This document shows positions 47,540 to 56,030 of a DNA stretch of 64,000 nt, one piece after another. Both the position numbers and the translations under genes were made by a program. Numbering within the stretch: position 1 is the stretch's first letter; each line of letters opens with the position of its first letter. This DNA comes from Aplectana chamaeleonis (taxonomy: Eukaryota; Nematoda; Chromadorea; Rhabditida; Cosmocercidae). The stretch covers positions 372,001 to 436,000 of the forward strand of contig JAPDOI010000381.1 of the NCBI GenBank assembly GCA_029168955.1, given 5' to 3'. Under the pieces are notes generated by a model. It worked only from the letters and a program-made list of their open reading frames with translations. It ran no database searches and was not told where the DNA came from.

Positions 47540-47760
47540 GGGTGTGATTTGCTTTTTCAATGCTAATCTCAATTTTTACTGTTTATTAAATAAGTGCAAG
47601 GCCAAATCAGTGGTCCATCATTTCACTCACTTTTTGGCGTTCCCTCCAAGTGCCAAATCATACATAAGAAGTTTTACACTTCTTTAAACGAGATTCTCTC
47701 GATTTCTTCAATGCCGAATTCTTACCCTTTTGTAGCGTAGCAGAACAGTTACAAATTTTA
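47540..47760 (-). repeat. Right arm of the foldback element
   Basis: This arm starts with GGGTGTGATTTGC at 47540 and ends with CAGTTACAAATTTTA at 47760, mirroring the left arm. Differences from the left arm are mainly single substitutions, concentrated in the outer half. Confidence 0.85.
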
Positions 47761-48298
47761 AATCTAGTTTTCAGCTAGCCAACACTATATTCTTCTGTAT
47801 GGATGGCTCTCTTCTTGCGATGTTTTTCATTTTCCCCAACGAAAAGCCTCATCACTACAAAATTGAAACTTCATGACGTTTACTACCTTCCATGTATGTC
47901 AATAATTTGTTGTTCACTGTTTTCCTATCTCCGTTTGTGTTCTCTTTCTTTGAAATTACTGGTTGTCAATGAGCTCGGTTCGTTGCTTGATTGCAGATAA
48001 AACCTGAAAACTATAGTGTCGTATGTTTGTCAAAAGATAACGGTTAGGATTGCGTACTTACAGTCGACTGTTGCCAGCATCGGATGGAGTTTCGAGATGC
48101 AATTTCAACATGTTCTAGAGAGTGGGCAGTGTTCCAACTTAGAATCTGCTCAACTAACTTCCGGGTACTTGTAGTTGCCCCATGTTTTCTGTCCGAGTAA
48201 TATTGAAAAGGTTATGAGCCAAAAAGTTCCGAAGTCAGTAGGCGCTATAATACCATTTATTACCTACCGCAACTTGCAGGAATCTTCCAACAAACTGC
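47761..48298. other. Unique AT-rich DNA, no feature identified
   Basis: Only short open frames of about 65-77 codons exist here, with no recognisable domain, signal or family match. I see no RNA gene, tandem repeat or inverted repeat of note. Confidence 0.55.
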
Positions 48299-48303
48299 AA
48301 ACC

Positions 48304-48410
48304 AGGGCTGTGCGGAATTGTTCCGTTTCCGTATTTCGGGCATGTTTTTGTGCTGTTCCGTTCCGCTTCCTTTTCCGACTTTTTGGGCTCGGAAACGGAA
48401 GAAAATAGTG
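48304..48410. repeat. TTCCGTTCC-rich segment with an 11-bp dyad
   Basis: TTCCGTTTCCG at 48321-48331 is the exact reverse complement of CGGAAACGGAA at 48390-48400. Between them lie further TTCCG words. The segment resembles a small dispersed repeat or part of a non-autonomous element, but I cannot assign it to a family from one copy. Confidence 0.4.
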
Positions 48411-48603
48411 ATACACGGGTAATCGTAGGGGATTTAGGCAAGGATGTTTGAAGGCATCATGAGTGGCTGAAAATCATTTTCGACCTCTTGTGTTCAATCA
48501 AATATCTGAGCTTGGTCGAGATCCTCGACAAAGTTCTGGTTTCGAAAGTTGCATCACCTAGAATGATGATACAAATTAGGCGTGGTAGGTTTGGTGGAAT
48601 ACC

Positions 48604-48628
48604 AATTATGTTTATGTTTATGTTTATT
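48604..48628 (-). repeat. Short hexamer repeat, TTATGT type
   Basis: About four imperfect copies of a TTATGT hexamer. Read on the minus strand it lies about 155 bp downstream of the stop codon of an open segment. That position resembles the simple-sequence tail of a non-LTR retrotransposon, which is inference. Confidence 0.6.
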
Positions 48629-48783
48629 ACGTTCGCTTAAGGCAATCGTTAGATAACAATGGTCGAATAAGGATAACGCAATAACCGAGATGATTAATAC
48701 AGAAATACTCTGTAAACTCTACAAATTGATGAAACACAAAAAAAGACAAGATATAAGAGAGAGGAAATAGGATCGGTTTCGAA

Positions 48784-49020
48784 TTACTTTGACGTTTCAC
48801 TAGTGAGTAATAATTTCTCAACATGCCGTTTGAACTGGCCTTGTGTCATCGATACTGACATGTTCTTTGTGAGCTTGAGGTAAGTATACTTCCAGCCCGA
48901 TAAGTGAAACATCTCGCGCGCAAACCTGTTCTCGGCCGTCCAAGTGAAATTGGTTACAGACTTAGCGGTTCCGTATTTCGCGTCAATTAAGGAGACAAAC
49001 GGTAAACGCCGATCGATACA
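48784..49020 (-). pseudogene. Unrecognised 78-codon open segment, possible element remnant
   Basis: The minus strand is open for 78 codons between an in-frame TGA at 49021-49023 and a TAA at 48784-48786. The translation contains WTAENRFAREMFHLSGWK in its middle and SMTQGQFKRH near its end. It looks like the C-terminal part of a real protein, because it is rich in aromatic and charged residues and is followed by an AT-rich tail and a hexamer repeat. There is no initiating methionine near its start. I recognise no family. A retroelement fragment is the leading guess, with chance openness the alternative. Confidence 0.35.
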
Positions 49021-49075
49021 TCACCCTCGAAAACCCCTGAATACAAATCTTTATGAAATTAGAGCAACTAGTTGG

Positions 49076-49106
49076 CAACTGGGCCAGTAGCAATCAACTG
49101 GGCCAG
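49076..49106 (+). repeat. Short direct repeat
   Basis: CAACTGGGCCAG occurs at 49076-49087 and again at 49095-49106. It lies just upstream of the hairpin at 49220 in a locally GC-richer stretch. Confidence 0.6.
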
Positions 49107-49219
49107 GAAGGTGGCAGCTAACGGCTGTCACTGCGTGGTGACTGGGTCAATCACGTCTCGGCTATCAATATGAACGGGGCGGCATAGAAATGCACAGGCG
49201 GCGCTCAAGTTAATGACCA

Positions 49220-49275
49220 TTGCAGTCAGCCACCTGGGAGCAGTGAGCGTTTTTTTGTGAGGTGGCTGACTGCAA
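49220..49275. repeat. Perfect 16-bp inverted repeat (hairpin)
   Basis: TTGCAGTCAGCCACCT at 49220-49235 pairs exactly with AGGTGGCTGACTGCAA at 49260-49275, leaving a 24-nt loop that contains a T7 run. It is too isolated to call an RNA gene. It could be the terminal or sub-terminal inverted repeat of a small element, or a cruciform-prone relic. Confidence 0.7.
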
Positions 49276-50333
49276 GGAACGGGTGGTGACTTCGCTCACC
49301 GCCGCAGAGGAAAGAGAAATAGCGCGCGGACGAAGAGGAGCTGGGTCGATACCGCGGTCATAGGGTCGAGCACGTCCAATCGCGCTGACTTTCTGAAGCA
49401 AGTGCGCTCCAAGAAAGGGCAGTGGAGCGCTTGCGAACCAACCAGTCCGCTGTCCACTTCTCACCCTAGCACAGCACGGCGGCCTATCTCGTTGTCTAGG
49501 TGGGCAAGGAAAAATTGCACCCGCCAGCTGATAGGAATGACAGGCGAAACGTTTGAAGGGTTTATTGATGTTTCAATGAATCCTGGCGAAGATTAGTGGG
49601 AGATTAACGTCAAATTGCACGTAGCTGTCATGAATACGTCTCTTCATAGATTTCACGTGCTTTAGTCCTATACTGAGCTCAACTTCCAATTCCTAGAAGT
49701 TGCTGTGGCCATATTCAACCATTTTCAGATTTTTTTTCCAATAATCGCTCACCACAAATAAAATCAGTTTTGCTAACAGAGCCATCTAAGAAAGAATGCT
49801 GAAAAACGGTTTCATTCTTCAGAAAAGGCGTGAAACTTACGCGATCCGCGTGTACTAAATGTATAATAGTTCATCTAAGTGCTGCTTTTACCCAAACTTC
49901 ATTTCCTCTTTCACTACAGGTTCACTTCTTTCTATGTTGACTGGGAAGCGTGAAACAGACTAAGGAAAAAATAGTCCGTATTTTTAAAAAATCCTTTGAA
50001 CTTTTTGGTTCACCTTGTAAAAAAAACACGAGGTCGGCTCCTCGACAATCATACTACAAAGTATTGTGTATCGTGGTTCAGTGGTAAGTGGTCATCCAAC
50101 AAGAAGTTTTCAAAATCGTTTTTTAATCTAACATTCTCCCGCTTTGATGATTTCCTCGAAAAAATTCGAAATTCCATCATCCAAGGTTGAAAACTTATTA
50201 AATCTGAAAGATAGACACGTTTGCACGCTCCCGAAACCCTTATTTACTACTGCTAGTTGGATCAAAGTTACAACGAATACGAAGAACTGTGGAGGGAGTG
50301 TATGTAGGGAAACAGAGAGAGTCCTTCGCACGT
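49276..50333. other. Unique DNA without a supported gene
   Basis: The first part, to about 49560, is GC-richer than the rest of the island and has short open frames on both strands (for example plus-strand 49402-49596, 64 codons), none with a recognisable domain. The rest is AT-rich with short T and A runs. I find no RNA gene and no repeat here. Confidence 0.5.
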
Positions 50334-50640
50334 GAACATATGGCCTAGCGGTCTAAGGCGCTGTGCTGTGCATCCGTCGCGTAGGTTGGCGCGGTCCTGG
50401 TTCAAATACTTCGACCACCGAGAGTCTTGCATTCAACGCTACTCTTCGAGAATAATTCTCGTTCTGAGGTGGCAACGTAGGAGGCATCTAGGCGTCACCG
50501 ACCTGAGGTTGACTGCCTCTTTGAAGTCACCACATCGAGGGATTGCTACTGGCCCTGGCAACGAAATTTGTCGAAAATGGTCGTCGCAAAATTATATGAC
50601 ATAGCTGACGTTCTCGCTGAAACTTTGATTTTACACGTTT
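50334..50640 (+). mobile_element. tRNA-derived repeat (SINE-like), degenerate tRNA head
   Basis: The head, 50334-50419, carries a tRNA-like A box, TGGCCTAGCGGT from 50341. Its D-stem pairs perfectly: GCCT 50343-50346 with AGGC 50356-50359. The B box GGTTCAAATAC starts at 50399. The D arm and the following GCGCTG resemble leucine tRNAs. The acceptor ends do not pair and one T-stem base is changed, so this is not a working tRNA. About 220 bp of non-tRNA body follows, including a small CGAGAA/TTCTCG hairpin near 50448. A tRNA-derived SINE is the best reading; an isolated tRNA pseudogene is the alternative. The 3' limit is approximate. Confidence 0.55.
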
Positions 50641-50713
50641 CGCATCAGTTCGTTCATGGCTGAACCATCCGAAATATCAAGTTAGAAGTCTTCAGATTTA
50701 TCTTGACGCAGAA

Positions 50714-51097
50714 CTACTTGAAAACTCTGTTTCGCATGTTTCAACTCAACTTTTTGTGAGAGCCGCTTTCAATCTGGGCCCAGTCGGTTAGAAGGGTGAG
50801 TTCAAGCGGAGCCACACGCTCATATTGTCTGCACTGGATGTAGATTCAACGTACAAGAATACCTAACACGTTTTCCACTGGGTTGAGGTTCTGAAAACCG
50901 ACCGGCCATTCTAGCGAATTGGCATGATCTGCCTGCAACCATGCCTGCGTCGCGCTACTGACAAGAAGTGAAGGCGGATACGGACTAGAAAGAACTGGAA
51001 ATGATTTTCCGACAAGTCTGACAATCTGTGAGATTGATAGGTCATCTCGCAAAAACCTGGTCCAGCTTTCTACATTATCTGAATCAGGACCAACACA
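50714..51097 (-). pseudogene. Tc1/mariner-type transposase relic, internally deleted
   Basis: The minus strand keeps one frame with homology-like blocks to Tc1-family transposases, which cut and paste DNA through a DDE/D catalytic domain. An N-terminal helix-turn-helix-like block, DDLSISQIVRLVGK, lies at about 51005-51046. Almost directly after it comes the C-terminal catalytic block: SSATQAWLQADHANSLEWP, then LNPVENVLGILVR, whose E is the expected third catalytic residue. The following segment, with CRQYERV and MRNRVFK, matches the usual Tc1 tail. The region that would hold the first two catalytic aspartates is missing. Stops interrupt the frame after GILVR, before the MRNRVFK block and after it. 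It is clearly non-functional. Terminal inverted repeats were not identified. Confidence 0.8.
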
Positions 51098-51180
51098 CTA
51101 TTCCTTCCACGTGAAATCCCCTCTAGAGTTCCTACTCGCGGATGAGGGTGAGTCCTTCTGTAGATCTCTCCAATGCCAAC
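51098..51180. other. Short unique junction before array B
   Basis: Non-repetitive sequence between the transposase relic and the first array B monomer, which starts abruptly with GGGACCAAACTGGAAGTGCG at 51181. Confidence 0.6.
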
Positions 51181-54100
51181 GGGACCAAACTGGAAGTGCG
51201 CCAAACGCCGGGGAAGGCGTGTGGGACCAAACTGAAAGTGTGTAAAGCGCCGTATAAAGTGTGAGGGACCCAACTGTGAGTGCGCCAAGCGCCGTGGAAA
51301 GTGTGGGGCTGGACTAGAAGTGCGCCAAGCACCGAAGAAATTTAGTGGGATCCGACTGCGGGTGCGTCAAATGACAAAATAAATGCGCGGGACCCAACTG
51401 TGAGTGCGCCAAGCGCCGGGGAAAGTGTGTAGGACCAAACTGGAATAGCGCCATTCACCGTATAAAGTGTGTGAGACCCGACTGGGTGTGCGCCACGCGC
51501 TGGGTAAAGTTTGAGGGACCCGACTGGGTGTGCGCCACGCGTTGGGTAAAGTGTGAGGGACCCAACTGGAAGTGCGCCAAATGCCGTGGAAAGTGTGTGG
51601 GACCAAACTGGAAGTGCTCCAAACGCCGTGGAAAGTGTGTGGGATCAAACTGGAAGTGCGCCAAGCGCAGTGGAAAGCGTGTAGGACCAAACTGGAATAG
51701 CGCCCATCGCCGTATAAATGTGTGTGGGACCCGACTTGGTGTGCGCCACGCGCTGGTTAAAGTGTGAGGGACCCAACTGTGAGTGCGCCAAGCGCCGTGA
51801 AAAGTGTGGGGCCGGACTAGAAGTGCGCCAAGCACCTAAGAAATTGTGTGGGATCCGATTGCGGGTGCGTCAAATGACAAAATAAATGCGCGGGACCCAA
51901 CTGTGAGTGCGCCAAACGCCGGGGAAAGTGTGTGGGACCAAACTGGAATAGCGCCATTCACCGTATAAAGTGTGTGGGACCCGACTGGGTGTGCGCCACG
52001 CGCTGGGTAAAGTGTGAGGGACCCAAATGGAAGTGCGCCAAATGCCGTGGAAAGTGTGTGGGACCAAACTGTAAGTGCGCCAAGCGTCGTAGAAGGTGTG
52101 AGGGACCCAACTGTGAGTGCGCCAAGCGCCGGGGAAAGTGTGTAGGACCAAACTGGAATAGCGCCGATCGCCGTATAAAGTGTGTGGGACCCGACTAGGT
52201 GTGCGCCACGCGCTGAATAAAGTGTGAGGGGCCCATCTGGAAGTGCGCCAAACGCCGGGGAAAGTGTATTGAATCCAACTGTGAGTGCGCCAAGCGCTGG
52301 GGAAAGTGGGTGGGACTCAACTGTGAGTGGGCCAAACGCCGGGGAAAGTGTGTGGGACCAAACCGGAAGTGCTCCAAACGCCGTGGAAAGTGTGTGGGAT
52401 CGAACTGCAAGTGCGCCAAGCGCAGTGGAAAGCGTGTGAGACCCGACTGGGTGTGCGCCACGCGCTGAATAAAGTGTGAGGGACCCAACTGTGAGTGCGC
52501 CAAGCGCCGGATAAAGTGTGTATTACCAAACTGGAAATGCGCCACGCGCTGGGTAAAGTGTGAGGGACCCAACTGTGAGTGCGCCAAGCGCCGTGGAAAG
52601 TGTGGGGCCGGGCTAGAAGTGCGCCAAGCATCGAAGAAATTGTGTGGGATCCGACTGCACGTGCGTCAAATGACAAAATAAATGCGCGGGACCCAACTGT
52701 GAGTGCGCCAAGCGCCGGGGAAAGTGTGTGGGACCAAACTGGAATAGCGCCAATCGCCGTATAAAGTGTGTGGGACCTGACTGGGTGTGCGCCACGCGCT
52801 GGGTAAAGTGTGAGGGACGCAACTGTGAATGCGCCAAGCGCCGCGGAAAGTGTGTTGCACCAAACTGTAAGTGCGCCAAGCGCCGTAGAAAGTTTGAGGG
52901 ACTCAACTGAGAGTGCGCCAAGCGCCGGGGAAAGTGTGTGGGACCAAACTGGAATAGCGCCAATCGCCGTATAAAGTGTGTGGGACCCGACTGGGTGTGC
53001 GCCACGCGCTGGGTAAAGAGTGAGGGGCCCATCTGGAAGTGCGCCAAACGCCGTGGAAAGTGTGTGGGACCAAACTGGAATAGCGCCAATCGCCGTATAA
53101 AGTGTGTGGGACCCGACTAGGTGTGCGCCACGCGCTGAAGAAAGTGTGAGGGGCCCATCTGGAAGTGCGCCAAACGCCGGGGAAAGTGTATTGAATCCAA
53201 CTGTGAGTGCGCCAAGCGCCGGGGTAAGTGTGTAGGACCAAACTGGAATAGCGCCAATCGCCGTATGAAGTGTGTGAGACCCGACTGGGTGTGCGCCACG
53301 CGCTGAATAAACTGTGAGTGCGCCAAGCGCCGTGGAAAGTGTGGGGCCGGACTAGAAGTGCGCCAAGCACCGAAGAAATTGTGTGGGATCCGACTGCGGG
53401 TGCGTCAAATGACAAAATAAATGCGCGGGACCCAACTGTGAGTGCGCCAAGCGCCGGGGAAAGTGTGTGGGACCAAACTGGAATAGCCCCATTCACCGTA
53501 TAAAGTGTGTGGGACCTGACTGTGAGTGCGAAAAGCGCCGGATAAAGTGTGTAGGACCAAACTGGAAATGCGCCACGCGCTGGGTAAAGTGAGGGACCCA
53601 ACTGTGAGCGCGCCAAGCGCCGTGGAAAGTGTGGGGCCAGACTAGAAGTGCGCCAAGCACCTAAGAAATTGTGTGGGATCCGACTGCGGGTGCGTCAAAT
53701 GACAAAATAAATGCGCGGGACCCAACTGTGAGTGCGCCAAGCGCCGGGGAAAGTGTGTGGGACCAAACTGGAATAGCGCCAATCGCCGTATGAAGTGTGT
53801 GAGACCCAACTGTGAGTGCGCCAAGCGCCGGATAAAGTGTGTAGGACCAAACTGGAAATGCGCCACGCGCTGGGTAAAGTGAGGGACCCAACTGTGAGCG
53901 CGCCAAGCGCCGTGGAAAGTGTGGGGCCGGACTAGAAGTGCGCCAAGCACCTAAGAAATTGTGTGGGATCCGACTGCGGGTGCGTCAAATGACAAAATAA
54001 ATGCGCGGGACCCAACTGTGAGTGCGCCAAGCGCCGGGGAAAGTGTGTGGGACCAAACTGGAATAGCGCCATTCACCGTATAAAGTGTGTGGGACCTGAC

Positions 54101-56030
54101 TGGGTGTGCGCCAAGCGCCGTAGAAAGTTTGAGGGACTCAACTGTGAGTGCGCCAAACGCCGTGGAAAGTGTGTGGGACCAAACTGGAATAGCGCCAATC
54201 GCCGTATAAAATGTGTGGGACCCGACTAGGTGTGCGCCACGCGCTGAATAAAGTGTGAGGGGCCCAACTGTGAGTGCGCCAAGCGCCGGGGAAAGTGGGT
54301 GGGACTCAAATGTGAGTGCGCAAAACGCCGGGGAAAGTGTGTGGGACCAAACTGGAAGTGCTCCAAACCCCGTGGAAAGTGTGTGGGATCGAACTGGAAG
54401 TGCGCCAAGCGCAGTGGAAAGCGTGTGGCACCCGACTTGGTGTGCGCCCGCCACGCGCTGGGTAAAGTGTGAGGGACCCAACTGGAATAGCGCCAATCGC
54501 CGTATGAAGTGCGTGAGACCCAACTGTGAGTGCGCCAAGCGCCGGATAAAGTGTGTAGGACCAAACTGGAAATGCGCCAAGCGCCGGATAAAGTGTGAAG
54601 GACCAAACTGGAATAGCGCCAATCGCCGTATAAAGTGTGTGGCACCCGACTGGGTGTGCGCCCGCCACGCGCTGGGCAAAGTGTGAGGGACCCAACTGTG
54701 AGCGCGCCAAGCGCCGTGGAAAGTGTGGGGCCGGACTAGAAGTGCGCCAAGCACCTAAGAAATTGTGTGGGATCCGACTGCGGGTGCGTCAAATGACAAA
54801 ATAAATGCGCGGGACCCAACTGTGAGTGCGCCAAGCGCCGGGGAAAGTGTGTAGGACCAAACTGGAATAGCGCCATTCACCGTATAAAGTGTGTGGGACC
54901 TGACTGGGTGTGCGCCAAGCGCCGTAGAAAGTTTGAGGGACTCAACTGTGAGTGCGCCAAACGCCGTGGAAAGTGTGTGGGACCAAACTGGAATAGCGCC
55001 AATCGCCGTATAAAATGTGTGGGACCCGACTAGGTGTGCGCCACGCGCTGGGTAAAGACTGAGGGACCCAACTGTGAGTGCGCCAAGCGCCGGGGAAAGT
55101 GTGTAGGACCAAACTGGAATAGCGCCAATCGCCGTATGAAGTGCGTGAGACCCAACTGTGAGTGCGCCAAGCGCCGGATAAAGTGTGTAGGACCAAACTG
55201 GAAATGCGCCACGCGCTGGGTAAAGTGTGAGGGACCCAACTGTGAGCGCGCCAAGCGCCGTGGAAAGTGTGGGGCCGGACTAGAAGTGCGCCAAGCACCT
55301 AAGAAATTGTGCGGGATCCGACTGCGGGTGCGTAAAATGACAAAATAAATGCGCGGGACCCAACTGTGAGTGCGCCAAGCGCCGTATAAAGTGTGTGGGA
55401 CCCGACTGGGTGTGCGCCACGCGCTGGGTAAAGAGTGAGGGGCCCATCTGGAAGTGCGCCAAACGCCGTGGAAAGTGTGTGGGACCAAACTGGAATAGCG
55501 CCAATCGCCGTATAAAGTGTGTGGGACCCGACTAGGTGTGCGCCACGCGCTGGGTAAAGTGTGAGGGACCCAAATGGAAGTGCGCCAAATGCCGTGGAAA
55601 GTGTGTGGGACCAAACTGTAAGTGCGCCAAGCGTCGTAGAAGGTGTGAGGGACCCAACTGTGAGTGCGCCAAGCACCGGATAAAGTGTGTAGGACCAAAC
55701 TGGAAATGCGCCACGCGCTGGGTAAAGTGTGAGGGACCCGACTGTGAGTGCGCCAAGCGCCGGATAAAGTGTGTAGGACCAAACTGGAAATGCGCCACGC
55801 GCTGGGCAAAGTGTGAGGGACCCAACTGTGAGTGCGCCAAGCGCCGCATAAAGTGTGTAGGACCAAACTGGAAATGCGCCACGCGCTGGGTAAAGTGTGA
55901 GGGACCCAACTGTGAGCGCGCCAAGCGCCGTGGAAAGTGTGGGCCGGACTAGAAGTGCGCCAAGCACCTAAGAAATTGTGTGGGATCCGACTGCGGCTGC
56001 GTCAAATGACAAAATAAATGCGCGGGACCC
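51181..56030 (+). repeat. Array B left zone: mixed monomers with divergent dimers
   Basis: Monomer classes occur in irregular order, and a divergent 84-bp dimer is scattered among them. The marker AAATGACAAAATAAATGCGC of this dimer starts at 51369, 51872, 52668, 53407, 53697, 53987, 54791, 55335 (one base changed upstream) and 56004, and is absent further right. This zone is less homogenised than the rest of array B. Confidence 0.85.
53408..53987 (+). repeat. Two tandem 290-bp blocks
   Basis: The dimer marker recurs at exactly 290-bp spacing (53407, 53697, 53987) and the sequence between is nearly the same in both intervals. 290 is four short of seven full monomers, so the block contains a shortened unit: GGTAAAGTGAGGG at about 53583 and 53873 lacks bases present elsewhere. 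Confidence 0.75.

Larger units (their letters stand above)
47090..47760. mobile_element. Foldback element with 221-bp inverted arms
   Basis: The left arm, 47090-47310, is the reverse complement of the right arm, 47540-47760, with no length change that I can see. By eye the inner half of the arms is about 95 percent identical and the outer half about 80 percent. The 229-bp loop is unrelated AT-rich DNA. No transposase is present and no target-site duplication is obvious. The structure fits a non-autonomous foldback or long-inverted-repeat element. Similar short peptides readable on opposite strands of the two arms are a by-product of the inversion, not coding conservation. Confidence 0.85.

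Noticed and set aside
47136..47687. Two similar small proteins (63 and 61 codons) on opposite strands
   Set aside because: They lie in the two arms of the foldback element. Their similarity follows from the inverted DNA repeat.
49210..49596. Overlapping short open frames on both strands
   Set aside because: They are under 90 codons, without recognisable domains, and overlap each other in a GC-richer patch where stops are rarer.
50032..50045. Small hairpin CGAGGTCGGCTCCTCG region
   Set aside because: The stem is only about five pairs, which is expected by chance in a sequence of this length.
50334..50419. Functional tRNA-Leu gene
   Set aside because: The acceptor stem does not pair, a T-stem base is changed and no clear anticodon arm can be drawn, so it is listed as a tRNA-derived repeat head.
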